Assembly (NCBI GenBank): GCA_021404785.1
Contig: QWHH01000013.1
Location: 20,156 to 84,155 of the forward strand
Source of the DNA: Lysobacterales bacterium PRO7
GTDB lineage: Bacteria; Pseudomonadota; Gammaproteobacteria; Xanthomonadales; Rhodanobacteraceae
Reading direction: 5' to 3'
DNA: 64,000 bases
This document shows, piece after piece, positions 38,506-47,846 of the stretch (within the stretch, counting starts at the first letter, position 1; the number at the start of each line of letters is the position of its first letter). Position numbers and translations under genes: made by a program. The notes under the pieces were generated by a model. It was not told the DNA's origin. It worked only from the letters and a program-made list of their open reading frames with translations, and ran no database searches.

Positions 38506-41169
38506 ATGAAAGCCCTGCGCAACCTGTTCGTATTGATGCTCGCGAGCTTCGCCTTGGCGAGTTGCGGCGGCGGCGGTTCCGGAAGCAATTCCGCATTCGG
38601 CGGAAGTTCTGCCTTCAATATTTCCATCACCGCATCGCCTGCGTCGATCACGACCAATTCGTTCACTACGTTGACGGTGAGCGTGAAGAATCCGGGTGGC
38701 GCGAATGCACCGGATGGGACAACGGTGACAGCAAGCTTGTCGCCGGCAACAATCGGCAGTCTGAGTGGATCATCTGCTTCCGGCGCGACGGCAACCAACA
38801 CCGTTACCGGTGGCATGACGACGTTCCTGTTCAACAGCTCCAACCAGACCGGTACCGCAAAGATTACAGTCACCGCCTCGAGCAGTTCGGCCTCGATTAA
38901 CGTGGCGGTCAATCCGGGCAGTACGCAGGATCCGCGTTTGCAGTTGAGTCCGACCGCGGTTTCGTTGCCGATGAATCCTTACGCCGGATCGGCACAAACG
39001 TTTCCGTTCCCGAGCAACTACATCGGGTCGCCGTGGATCTCCGAAGTCACCGTTACCTGGCGCCACTCCAATGGCCAATTGGTTGCCGGTACCACCAAGG
39101 TGAACGTGTCCATCGATCCGGTTTCGATCGCCAGCTTTTCGACGCTGGATGACCCTGCGACTGCTTGGACTGGCCAGACCAAAACGCCACCAACCAACGA
39201 GGGCAATGAATTCCTCACCCTGCTCGGCAGCGGCCCAGTCAATGTGACCGGCGGCAACGGCGTGATTTTCGTCCACGCCAACGACACCCCGGGAACGGCC
39301 ATACTCAGCGTCGTGGCGATCGATCCGGACACCGGGCAGACCATCACGTCGCAGTTGCCGATCACGATTGCCGGCGCTTCATCGAATCTGCCGGCCTCGG
39401 TCTCGGCTTCCAGCGATGGCGGCGCGTACGTTTCCAGTTCGGGTGGTCCGCAGAGTGCGCTGGTACGCGCAACGGTTACCGACGGCAACAATGCACTTGT
39501 GCCGGATCCCAGCGGATTCGACAACGTCGAGTTCACCGTTTCGGGTCCATCGGGAACCGATGTGACGTTGTCCGGCATCAATGCCGCAGGACAGTCGATC
39601 AACAAGTCCAAGACCGTCGACACCGTGACTCATAACGGCATTGCGACAGTTACCGTGAATGCCGGAAACATGCAGGGGCCGGTTCAGATCAAGGCAACCG
39701 TCGACCGTGGCGATGGAAATGTCGACAATGGAATACAGGATCCGGTGAGTTCCACCACCACGGTCATGATTTCCGATGGCAAGCTGTACCGACTCACCAT
39801 CACCGCGCCAAACGCCAGTCAAGTAGCGGCATCGGGCACCTCGAGCAGCGCGACAACGACCGACGGTGGGGCAACCTACAGCCTGCCCGTGACCGTGTCT
39901 GGCGTGGATCGCATGCAGAACCCGGCGCTGCCCAATACGGTTATCGCGTTTGGCGGCGTGGACAGCCCGCAGACCGCGAAAGCCAGTTCCGGCCCGCAAA
40001 GCTGGTTCCTCAATTCCGGCAGTACCGGGGACCCGCAGGAAGGCGGCAACTTGTTCACCGCGACCGGCGGGCAATTCACCTCGGCGGGCGGCGGGTCTGG
40101 TCCTGGCGACACGCTGCTCGTTTTCGGCAAGCAGGTCCCCAGCCCGAACAACAACGATGATCTGGAAATGGCGCGTAGCGTACAGAGCGTTACGAACGCA
40201 ACCAGTCTGAATGTTACTGCGCCATTCAATCGTAACGACACCGTTACGGGGGCCATCGTAAATAGCGGTCCGGTATTGCCTTACGTCCTCGGTCGTGCCG
40301 CGTACGGTAGCATTGATTCGCCGGCATTCGTGGGCACGGGAGGAAGTACCAGCACGACGTTGCACTACCCATCGACAGCGATTGGGAAGGCGATTGCCAT
40401 CTGGGCGCAGGGCACCAGCACGGATTCGGTAACTGGCGGTGCCTATACGGTTGCGGATATCGCAACGCTCGTATATCCGGGTTCCGGCCCGGGTTCGCTG
40501 ACGGCGAGTCCTGATCCGCTGTTGGGCGATGCCACGGTTCCCGTGACAGTTTGCTATTCGGATGCCAACAACCAGCCGATCCCGAATTTCACGCTGAGCT
40601 TCCTGTTCACCTTGCCTGCCGGTGGCAGTGGCAGCGTGAATGGGGTCGCGACTAGTGGAAACGTGAACCAGGTTACCGGCAGCAACGGTTGCGTGACGGT
40701 CTCGGTGACGACTGCCGGGTTGCCGGCGACATCCGGCACAGGTGGCCCGACGCTGACGTTCACGGCTGGCCCGCAGGCTTCGAGCGGAACTTCAACTGCG
40801 CCCAGCGTGGTCCTGAACTTCGTCGTCAATATCAGTGCGATGCAAGTTTCGCCGTGCAGCATCAAGGGCGACGCGACGACCGGAAACTACTCCGGTACAG
40901 TGACTGCAACGATCTTGAGCAGCAGCGGTACAGGTGTTTCCGGGCAGCCGGTTTCCGCGGCATGTACGGTTGCATCGGGTAGCGTTGCCGTCAGTCCGGC
41001 GTCCGGTACCACAGGCCCCAATGGCAGCGTGCCGTTCACGCTTACGTTGACCGGAGTAATCCCGCCTGCAGCAGGCAGCTGCCTGTTCACTGGACCGAGC
41101 AACCTGCAGGCCAAGCTGGTCATCAACGGCACCTGCAACAACAGTGGCTTCAGCCCGCCGGGGCCGTAA
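38506..41169 (+). CDS. Large outer-surface lipoprotein with Ig-like repeats
   Basis: An 887-residue protein starting at 38506 (MKALRNLFVLMLASFALASC), a signal peptide ending in an LASC lipobox followed by a Gly/Ser linker. The ATG at 38422 overlaps the pilQ stop but would put 28 charged residues before the signal. The mature part is beta-rich, Thr/Ser/Gly/Val-heavy and made of several ~90-residue Big/invasin-like units, visible as repeated patterns such as SPASITTNSFTTLTVSVKNP and GVSGQPVSAACTVASGS. No enzyme motif is seen. It lies directly after pilQ and before a terminator, so it is probably co-transcribed with the pilus genes and may be a surface adhesin or pilus accessory protein (inference). 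Confidence 0.78.
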   Translation: MKALRNLFVLMLASFALASCGGGGSGSNSAFGGSSAFNISITASPASITTNSFTTLTVSVKNPGGANAPDGTTVTASLSPATIGSLSGSSASGATATNTVTGGMTTFLFNSSNQTGTAKITVTASSSSASINVAVNPGSTQDPRLQLSPTAVSLPMNPYAGSAQTFPFPSNYIGSPWISEVTVTWRHSNGQLVAGTTKVNVSIDPVSIASFSTLDDPATAWTGQTKTPPTNEGNEFLTLLGSGPVNVTGGNGVIFVHANDTPGTAILSVVAIDPDTGQTITSQLPITIAGASSNLPASVSASSDGGAYVSSSGGPQSALVRATVTDGNNALVPDPSGFDNVEFTVSGPSGTDVTLSGINAAGQSINKSKTVDTVTHNGIATVTVNAGNMQGPVQIKATVDRGDGNVDNGIQDPVSSTTTVMISDGKLYRLTITAPNASQVAASGTSSSATTTDGGATYSLPVTVSGVDRMQNPALPNTVIAFGGVDSPQTAKASSGPQSWFLNSGSTGDPQEGGNLFTATGGQFTSAGGGSGPGDTLLVFGKQVPSPNNNDDLEMARSVQSVTNATSLNVTAPFNRNDTVTGAIVNSGPVLPYVLGRAAYGSIDSPAFVGTGGSTSTTLHYPSTAIGKAIAIWAQGTSTDSVTGGAYTVADIATLVYPGSGPGSLTASPDPLLGDATVPVTVCYSDANNQPIPNFTLSFLFTLPAGGSGSVNGVATSGNVNQVTGSNGCVTVSVTTAGLPATSGTGGPTLTFTAGPQASSGTSTAPSVVLNFVVNISAMQVSPCSIKGDATTGNYSGTVTATILSSSGTGVSGQPVSAACTVASGSVAVSPASGTTGPNGSVPFTLTLTGVIPPAAGSCLFTGPSNLQAKLVINGTCNNSGFSPPGP

Positions 41170-41192
41170 TCCAAATCATTGCTGGTGAATAC

Positions 41193-41221
41193 GAGGGCCG
41201 CCCCGGGGCGGCCCTTTTTTT
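41193..41221 (+). terminator. Rho-independent terminator of the pil-lipoprotein operon
   Basis: The stem AGGGCCGCCC / GGGGCGGCCCT with a minimal loop is followed by a run of seven T. It lies 24 bases after the lipoprotein stop. Confidence 0.9.
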
Positions 41222-41263
41222 GCCCGCTTTCCTGCTAGCATGACGGCAGGGGGAATGGTGCGC

Positions 41264-42430
41264 ATGGCTACTGCTTACCGGATCGAACTCAAACCGGGAG
41301 AAGTCCTGTTTCGTGAGGGCGACGCGCCGAGCACGGCGTTCCTGATCGAATCCGGGAACTTGCGCATCACCGCCGAACGCGATGGCGCGCCGATGCTATT
41401 GGGCGAACTTTCTGCGGGTGCCCTGGTTGGCGAAATGGCGGTACTCGACGACTCGCGGCGCAGCGCGACCGCGACCGCGCTGACGGCATGCACGCTCACC
41501 CCGATCGACCGCGCCCAGTTCGCCGAGCGCTTGCAGGCGGCCGACCCGGTTGTGCGCGCGCTCCTGCTCAGCCAGCTCGCGCGTTACCGCACGGCGTTGG
41601 CCACATTCACCGGCAACGAGCCGGAGCCGGCGCGAGCATCCGCGCATCTGGAATCCGCGCACGCGTTGGACAAGATCAGGCTGGAAAGCCAGTTGCGCAA
41701 TGCAATGGAGAGGCGCGAGCTGGAAATCCGCCTGCAGCCGATCCAGCACATCGCCAGCGGCAGCCTGGCCGGTTTCGAGGCGCTGACGCGCTGGACGCAT
41801 CCGGAGCGCGGAGTCGTATCGCCCGCTGATTTCATCGCACTGGCCGAGGAAACTTCGCTGATCGTGCCGGTGGGTGAATACGTCCTGCGCGAGGTCTGTA
41901 CCGCTCTGCGCCGTATCGCCAACGAGGCATCGCACGCCAAACCCTTCGTCGCGTTCAACGTGTCGGGCCGTCAGGTTGGCGACGCCGATTACGTTGAACG
42001 CGTGCTGGCGCAATTGCGCAGGTACGAAGTCGCACCCGCGCAACTGAAGATTGAAATTACCGAGAGCCTGGTGCTCGATTACGGACAGATCGCGACCTTG
42101 ATCGAGCGCGCGCACAAGGCTGGCATGCAGGTGGCGCTGGACGATTTCGGCACCGGATATTCCAACCTCGGGCACTTGCACAAGCTCGCCTTCGACACGA
42201 TCAAGATCGACCAGGGATTCATCCGCCAACTCGAGGATTCGCGCTGTCTTGCGATCGTGCGCGCCGTCATCGGTATGGCCGGAGCGTTGGGTTGCGATGT
42301 CGTCGCCGAAGGCGTGGAAACGCCCGAACACCTTGCCCAGCTCAAGCAATTGGGTTGCCAGTACGCGCAAGGCTGGCTGATTGGCAAACCGCTTACCGTC
42401 GATGATGCCATCGCCGCGTTGACGCGTTGA
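41264..42430 (+). CDS. Cyclic-nucleotide-binding/EAL-domain protein (putative c-di-GMP phosphodiesterase)
   Basis: About 388 residues. The N-terminal half is a Crp-type cyclic-nucleotide-binding domain: YRIELKPGEVLFREGDAPST, then LGELSAGALVGEMAVLDDSR. Residues from about 145 form an EAL domain with GFEALTRWTHPERGVVSPAD, FIALAEETSLIVPVGEYVL, the DDFGTGYSNL loop and IKIDQGFIRQL. The catalytic E of EAL, the DDFG pair and the lysine are intact, so it should hydrolyse c-di-GMP. Because the sensor has no HTH domain, it links a small-molecule input to c-di-GMP turnover. The start at 41264 has an AGGGGGA site nine bases upstream; ATGs at 41255 and 41240 are alternatives. Confidence 0.85.
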   Translation: MATAYRIELKPGEVLFREGDAPSTAFLIESGNLRITAERDGAPMLLGELSAGALVGEMAVLDDSRRSATATALTACTLTPIDRAQFAERLQAADPVVRALLLSQLARYRTALATFTGNEPEPARASAHLESAHALDKIRLESQLRNAMERRELEIRLQPIQHIASGSLAGFEALTRWTHPERGVVSPADFIALAEETSLIVPVGEYVLREVCTALRRIANEASHAKPFVAFNVSGRQVGDADYVERVLAQLRRYEVAPAQLKIEITESLVLDYGQIATLIERAHKAGMQVALDDFGTGYSNLGHLHKLAFDTIKIDQGFIRQLEDSRCLAIVRAVIGMAGALGCDVVAEGVETPEHLAQLKQLGCQYAQGWLIGKPLTVDDAIAALTR

Positions 42431-42526
42431 CGCGAAACACCGGGAAACCTTCGCACTTCGGCGTTGTCTGAGCAGCGCCGGATGCTTGCGTCCGTGCGAT
42501 CATTCGCTACCGAAATCACGACGCCG

Positions 42527-43522
42527 ATGGACATGACAGAAGCCCCTATTCGCGGCCCCTTGACCGCCGCATTTTCCGCGCTGCGCAGCGAGCTATCCCG
42601 CTGCATCATCGGCCAATCGGCGCTGGTCGACCGCTTGTTGATCGCGCTGCTCGCGGATGGCCACCTCCTGGTCGAAGGCGCGCCGGGCCTGGCCAAGACA
42701 ACCGCGATCAAGGAGCTGGCCGCGCGCATCGAGGGCGATTTCCACCGCATCCAGTTCACGCCGGACCTGTTGCCGGCGGATCTCACCGGCACCGAAATCT
42801 ATCGCCCGCAGGCTGGCAGTTTCGAATTCCAGTGCGGTCCCGTTTTCCACAATCTGCTGCTTGCCGACGAGGTCAACCGCGCTCCCGCAAAAGTTCAGTC
42901 GGCATTGCTCGAAGCGATGGGCGAGCGCCAGGTCACGGTCGGGCGCACGACCTATCCGCTGCCGCGGCTGTTCCTGGTAATGGCGACGCAGAATCCGATC
43001 GAGCAGGAAGGAACCTATCCACTGCCCGAGGCCCAACTTGATCGGTTCCTCATGCATGTGCGCGTGGATTACCCCGATGCGTCCGCGGAAGCCGCGATCC
43101 TCAAACTCGCGCGGACGCGCGCAGGCGAGCAATTGCACGCCGCTGCGTCACCGCAGCGTTTGGTCAACCAGCAGCAGATCTTCGCTGCGCGCGATGCCGT
43201 GCTCGGCCTGCACCTGGCGCCCGCGCTGGAGGAGTATCTGGTGCAACTGACGCTGGCCACGCGCAATTCGAAATCCTACGGTGACGATCTGAATCGTTGG
43301 ATTGCCTACGGTGCCAGTCCGCGCGGAACGATCGCGCTGGATCGTTGCGCGCGCGCGCATGCCTGGCTCAACGGCCGCGATTTCGTGGCGCCTGAAGACG
43401 TGCACGCGATCGCCCACGACGTGTTGCGCCACCGCATCCTGCTGTCCTACGAGGCCGAGGCCGAAGGCGTGACCAGCGACAAGGTGATCGATGCGCTGAT
43501 CGCGCGCGTCCCGTTGCCGTGA
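42527..43522 (+). CDS. MoxR-family AAA+ ATPase
   Basis: A 331-residue chaperone-type ATPase from the ATG at 42527 (MDMTEAPIRGPLTAAFSALR); a frame open from 42464 gives a longer alternative. Walker A is EGAPGLAKTTAIKELA and Walker B FHNLLLADEVNRAPAKVQS. FLVMATQNPIEQEGTYPLPE and LDRFLMHVRVDYP are further hallmarks. MoxR ATPases act with the DUF58 and VWA proteins encoded next to them. It overlaps the DUF58 gene by four bases. Confidence 0.92.
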   Translation: MDMTEAPIRGPLTAAFSALRSELSRCIIGQSALVDRLLIALLADGHLLVEGAPGLAKTTAIKELAARIEGDFHRIQFTPDLLPADLTGTEIYRPQAGSFEFQCGPVFHNLLLADEVNRAPAKVQSALLEAMGERQVTVGRTTYPLPRLFLVMATQNPIEQEGTYPLPEAQLDRFLMHVRVDYPDASAEAAILKLARTRAGEQLHAAASPQRLVNQQQIFAARDAVLGLHLAPALEEYLVQLTLATRNSKSYGDDLNRWIAYGASPRGTIALDRCARAHAWLNGRDFVAPEDVHAIAHDVLRHRILLSYEAEAEGVTSDKVIDALIARVPLP

Positions 43523-44460
43523 GCGCTCTATCCACCAGCGGTATTGCGGTCGATTTGTCGGAATTGATCGCGCTGCGCTTGCGCGCACGGCACCTGGCAC
43601 GGCCGGCGACGCGCGTTTCCGGCATCCACGCGGCGACCAACGCTTCGCGCTTCCGCGGTCGCGGTGTGGACTATGCCGAGTCGCGCATCTACCAGCCCGG
43701 CGACGACATCCGCCAGATGGATTGGCGCGTGACCGCGCGCAGCGGCAAGCCGCACACCAAGTTGTTTGAGGAAGAGCGCGAGCAGAGCACCCTGCTGATC
43801 GTCGACGCGAATCCAAGCCTGCGTTTCGGAACTCGCGTGCGTTTCAAATCGGTGCAGGCTGCGCGCGCGGCAGCATTGATCGCGTGGACCGTGGCGCGCA
43901 ACGGCGATCGGGTCGGAGCGCTCGGATTCGGCGGCGGCATCGCTGCAGAGGTGAAACCGGCTGGCGGCGCGCGCGGTGCCCTACGCGTGCTGCGCGCGCT
44001 GGCCGAGTGGGATGCCGCCGCGCAACGCGATGTTCACACGCCCTTTTCTCAAGCACTGCTGCGCGCGCGCAGCCTGGCGCGTCCCGGCAGCCGCGTGATC
44101 GTGCTCAGCGACGGATTTTCCACGGATGACGACGCGCAAGGCCCGCTCTCGCTGCTGGCCGACCACTGCGACGTCGCCGCGATCGTGCTGGAAGACGCGT
44201 TGGAAATCGAAGCGCCCGCACCGGGGCGATACGCAATGCGCGGCGAATCCGGTCGCGTGCTGCTGGACTTTGCCGCGGCGCGCACGCGCAACGATTGGCA
44301 GGGCTGGTTCCGGCAACAACGCGCGCATTTGCTCGACTTGTTCGCCAAACGCGCCTTGCGAACCGTCCTCCTGCAAACGCACGAAGAGCCTGACATTGCC
44401 GTCGCGCGCGTGCTTGGCACGGATGTGCGCGGTCGCATCATGCAGGCGCGGATCGCATGA
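43519..44460 (+). CDS. DUF58 protein of the MoxR-Bat locus
   Basis: A 313-residue protein of the DUF58 family, VWA-like in fold. RIYQPGDDIRQMDWRVTARS and PHTKLFEEEREQSTLLIVDA are the family signature. It is soluble, with no clear membrane segment. It overlaps both neighbours by four bases, so the locus is one operon. Probably a partner of the MoxR ATPase; molecular activity is unknown. Confidence 0.9.
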   Translation: MSALSTSGIAVDLSELIALRLRARHLARPATRVSGIHAATNASRFRGRGVDYAESRIYQPGDDIRQMDWRVTARSGKPHTKLFEEEREQSTLLIVDANPSLRFGTRVRFKSVQAARAAALIAWTVARNGDRVGALGFGGGIAAEVKPAGGARGALRVLRALAEWDAAAQRDVHTPFSQALLRARSLARPGSRVIVLSDGFSTDDDAQGPLSLLADHCDVAAIVLEDALEIEAPAPGRYAMRGESGRVLLDFAAARTRNDWQGWFRQQRAHLLDLFAKRALRTVLLQTHEEPDIAVARVLGTDVRGRIMQARIA

Positions 44461-44933
44461 ACGCACCCGCCGGCCCGGTCCTGCGCGATATTCATTTGCC
44501 GCCGCCGCCGGGCTGGTGGCCGCCTGCGCCGGGTTGGTGGATCCTGGCCGCGATTGCGGTTTTATTGATTATTATCGCATTGTATAAATTGCGAAAAATG
44601 CGCAAGCGTCGCAGGCACGAACGCGCCGTATTGCGCGAACTCGATGCCTGCATCGAGGCGAACCGGCATGATCCGGCAGGACTCGCTGCCGCGCTCTCGC
44701 ACTTCCTGCGCCGGCTTGCCTTGCGCGATGCGCATGCCGCGGCCTTCACCGGCGAGCGCTGGCTCGAATATCTGGACACGCGTGGCGGCGGCGAGGATTT
44801 CCGCCACGGCATCGGCCGGGTGCTGATCGACGCGCCGTTTCGCGCGCGCGCCGACTACGACACCGATGGCCTCGTCGCGCTGGTACGGTGCTTCACGCGC
44901 AATGCGCTCGCTGCCGGAGCCGCGCATGCTTGA
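44457..44933 (+). CDS. DUF4381 membrane protein
   Basis: A 158-residue protein. A proline-rich start (LRDIHLPPPPGWWPPAPGWW) leads straight into a membrane helix (ILAAIAVLLIIIALYKL). A basic cytoplasmic domain follows with RFLRRLALRDAHAAAFTGER-like sequence and WLEYLDTR, as in the DUF4381 family. It is found between DUF58 and VWA genes in many proteobacterial MoxR loci. Function is unknown. Confidence 0.85.
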   Translation: MNAPAGPVLRDIHLPPPPGWWPPAPGWWILAAIAVLLIIIALYKLRKMRKRRRHERAVLRELDACIEANRHDPAGLAAALSHFLRRLALRDAHAAAFTGERWLEYLDTRGGGEDFRHGIGRVLIDAPFRARADYDTDGLVALVRCFTRNALAAGAAHA

Positions 44934-45930
44934 ATTCGCCTGGCCCTGGTTGTTCGTGTTGCTGCCACTGCCGTGGCTCGCTGCGCGCCTGTTGTCGCCG
45001 GCGCGCGACAATGCGGGTGCGGCCTTGCGCCTGCCGTATGCGCTCGACGGCATGGACGCGGCAGCCGGCGCCGCACCGGTCGCATCGTGGCGGCGCTTGC
45101 TGGCATTGGCGGTTTGGGCATTGCTGGTTTGTGCAGCGGCGCGTCCGCAATGGCTCGGTCCGCCGCAGGATGTCGCGCGCACCGGTCGCGACCTGCTGCT
45201 TGCGGTCGATGCCTCGGGCAGCATGAGCACGCCAGACATGCAGATCGGCGGGCGCGCGGTGAGCCGCTACGCCGCGGTCAAGGCGATCGCCGGCGATTTC
45301 ATCCGGCGCCGCGTCGGCGATCGCATCGGCCTGATCGTGTTCGGCAGCCAGGCCTACCTGCTCACGCCGCTGACCTTCGACCGCGACACCGTACTCAAGC
45401 AATTGGACGAATCCTCGGTCGGCTTGCCGGGTCGGCAAACCGCCATCGGCGACGCGGTCGGGCTTGCGATCAAGCGCCTGCAGCAGCGCCCGCGTGACCA
45501 GCGCGTGTTGATCCTGCTCACCGATGGCGTCAACGATGCCGGGGTGCTCGATCCTTACAAATCCATCGAGCTTGCCGTGGCCGAACACGTGAAGATCTAC
45601 ACCATCGGCATCGGCGCGGACGCAATGACCGTCGGCGGTTTTTTCGGACCGAGCGTGGTCAATCCATCGCAGGACATCGACACGCGCCTGCTTACGCAGA
45701 TGGCGGAAAAAACCGGTGGCAAGTTTTATCGCGCGCACGACACCGCGGAACTTGCGCAAATCTATCGCGAGATCGACAAACTTGAACCCGCGGCGGACAA
45801 AGGTCAGCAGTTTCGTCCGGTCGATGAATGGTTCTGGTGGCCGTTGTCGCTTGCCGTCCTGCTCGTGCTAGTCCTGGCCGGGCGCGCCTTGCCGTTGCCG
45901 CGCAGCGTGCGCGCGAGGTTTGCGCAATGA
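44926..45930 (+). CDS. batA: VWA-domain protein, BatA-like
   Basis: A 334-residue inner-membrane protein. The start at 44926 (MLEFAWPWLFVLLPLPWLAA) is a membrane helix; a second hydrophobic stretch lies near 50-70 and a third at the C-terminus (WFWWPLSLAVLLVLVLAGRA). The VWA domain carries an intact MIDAS motif, DASGSMSTPDM, and ILLTDGVNDAG. Bat proteins were linked to aerotolerance in Bacteroides; here they probably form a membrane complex with the MoxR ATPase. Start and stop overlap the neighbouring genes. Confidence 0.88.
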   Translation: MLEFAWPWLFVLLPLPWLAARLLSPARDNAGAALRLPYALDGMDAAAGAAPVASWRRLLALAVWALLVCAAARPQWLGPPQDVARTGRDLLLAVDASGSMSTPDMQIGGRAVSRYAAVKAIAGDFIRRRVGDRIGLIVFGSQAYLLTPLTFDRDTVLKQLDESSVGLPGRQTAIGDAVGLAIKRLQQRPRDQRVLILLTDGVNDAGVLDPYKSIELAVAEHVKIYTIGIGADAMTVGGFFGPSVVNPSQDIDTRLLTQMAEKTGGKFYRAHDTAELAQIYREIDKLEPAADKGQQFRPVDEWFWWPLSLAVLLVLVLAGRALPLPRSVRARFAQ

Positions 45931-47846
45931 GCGTTTTCCTGCACGACTTTCATTTCCTGCGGCCGTGGTGGCTGCTTGCCTTGGCTGCGTTGCCGTTGTT
46001 GTGGCGGGTCGTGTCGCGCATTGGCGCGGACGCCGGCGCCTGGCGCGGCGTGGTCGATGCGCATCTGTTGCCGCATCTGCTCGATGCGCAGGACGCAGCG
46101 CGAAGTTCGCGCGCGCCACGCTGGCTTGCCGCGATCGCTTGGATCGTCGCCTGCGTGGCACTGGCGGGGCCGGCGTGGGAACGCCTGCCACAACCCTTGT
46201 TCGAGAATCGCGCTGCACGCGTGTTCGCCCTGGAGTTGTCGCCGAGCATGTCCGCCCAGGATCTCAAGCCCAGCCGTTACGAACGCGCGCGCTTCAAGCT
46301 CGACGACATGCTTGCGCGCAGCGGCGGCATGCAGACCGCGCTGATTGCCTACGCCGGCGACGCCTTCGTCGTTGCGCCGCTGACCGACGACGTGCATACG
46401 GTCACGAACCTGGTCGATGCGCTCGATCCGTCTGTGATGCCGGCGCACGGCAACGACACCGGCCGCGCGATCGATCTCGGCGTGAATTTGATCCGGCAGG
46501 CAGGGCTCAATGGCGGCGAGATCGTGGTTCTGGCGGATGGCGCTGGCGACGATGCCGTCATGGCGGCGCAGCGTGCGCGCGCGGCCGGTATTCGCGTATC
46601 CGTGCTCGGCGTCGGCACCGATCAGGGAGCGCCGGTCGCGCTCGCGCAGGGCGGATTCCTCAAGGACAGCTCGGGCAATATCGTATTGCCGAAGCTCGAT
46701 GCATCGGCATTGCAAGCGGTCGCGTCGGCCGGTGGCGGCCGCTACGCCGGCGTCAGTGCCGGCAGCGACGACATCGACGAATTGCTTTCCGCGGCACCGT
46801 TGCAGTCGGCGGCGAATGTCCGCGTCGTGGACGCGACCACGGCGCGCTTCCTCGACCGCGGCCCGTGGCTGGTCCTGCTGTTGCTGCCGCTCGTTGCATT
46901 CGGATTCCGGCGCGGCTGGTTGATGCTGTTGCCACTGGTGCTGCTCGCGCACAGCGATCGCGCAGACGCGTTTTCGTGGAGCGACCTGTGGCAACGTCCC
47001 GACCAGCAGGCGCGCGCGCAGCTCGACGCCGGCCACGCCGACAAGGCGCAGGCGCTGGCGCGCGATCCCGCCTTGCGCGGCGCGGCCGCGTACCGCGCCG
47101 GAGATTTCGCCGCGGCCGAATCCGATTTTGCCAGGGCCGACGATGCGCAGGCGTTGTACAACTCGGGCAACGCGCTGGCCAAGCAGCAGCAGTACGAAAA
47201 GGCCATCGCCGCCTACGACGAAGCGCTGCGCCAGGATCCGGAACTTGCAGACGCGCAGGCCAACAGGAAGGCCGTCGAGGATTGGCTGAAGCAGCAAAAG
47301 CAGCAGCAAAAACAGCAGCAGAACGGCAAGAACGGACAGAACGGCAAGCAGGATTCTTCGTCCCAACAAAACGGTGACCAACAACAGCAATCGGGCGGCC
47401 AGCAGGACCAGAAAAATCCGGGCCAACAGGACGGTCAAGACAAATCCGGCGAGCAGAAGTCGGATGCGAATTCCGGCGGGCAAAAAGATGCGGGCAAGAA
47501 TGGGCAGGACAAACAGTCGGGCCAGGACAATGCGCCGCAGCCATCCGCACAGGAGCAGGCAAAGGCACAACAGGCCGAGCGCGAGGCAGACAAGGATTTC
47601 GGCAAGGAAATGAATCGGCAATTGCAGCAGGGCGGTGCCAAGCCCGACGACAAGAAGGACGAACCCAAGCCGGTGCAGCTCGGTGCGCGCGAAGGCGACA
47701 GGGTACAGAACGAGAAAGATCAAGCCGTCGAGCAATGGCTGCAGCGCGTGCCGGACGATCCCGGCGGCTTGCTGCGGCGCAAGTTCCGGCTCGAATACGA
47801 AATACGCAAGAACGGCGGCCGCGTGCCGCAGGACGAAGGCGAATGA
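45927..47846 (+). CDS. batB: VWA-TPR protein, BatB/BatC fusion
   Basis: A 639-residue protein. The N-terminal part (about 1-340) is BatB-like: membrane helices at both ends of a VWA domain, RWLAA-type linker and LELSPSMSAQDLKPSRYERA. The MIDAS start is E-L-S-P-S, with Glu for the usual Asp. From about 345 a BatC-like TPR unit follows (AQALYNSGNALAKQQQYEKA, then IAAYDEALRQDPELADAQAN). A low-complexity Gln/Lys/Gly/Asn-rich stretch of about 130 residues comes next, and then EQWLQRVPDDPGGLLRRKFR. Fusions of this kind are common in proteobacteria. The low-complexity part is probably disordered. Confidence 0.87.
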   Translation: MSVFLHDFHFLRPWWLLALAALPLLWRVVSRIGADAGAWRGVVDAHLLPHLLDAQDAARSSRAPRWLAAIAWIVACVALAGPAWERLPQPLFENRAARVFALELSPSMSAQDLKPSRYERARFKLDDMLARSGGMQTALIAYAGDAFVVAPLTDDVHTVTNLVDALDPSVMPAHGNDTGRAIDLGVNLIRQAGLNGGEIVVLADGAGDDAVMAAQRARAAGIRVSVLGVGTDQGAPVALAQGGFLKDSSGNIVLPKLDASALQAVASAGGGRYAGVSAGSDDIDELLSAAPLQSAANVRVVDATTARFLDRGPWLVLLLLPLVAFGFRRGWLMLLPLVLLAHSDRADAFSWSDLWQRPDQQARAQLDAGHADKAQALARDPALRGAAAYRAGDFAAAESDFARADDAQALYNSGNALAKQQQYEKAIAAYDEALRQDPELADAQANRKAVEDWLKQQKQQQKQQQNGKNGQNGKQDSSSQQNGDQQQQSGGQQDQKNPGQQDGQDKSGEQKSDANSGGQKDAGKNGQDKQSGQDNAPQPSAQEQAKAQQAEREADKDFGKEMNRQLQQGGAKPDDKKDEPKPVQLGAREGDRVQNEKDQAVEQWLQRVPDDPGGLLRRKFRLEYEIRKNGGRVPQDEGE

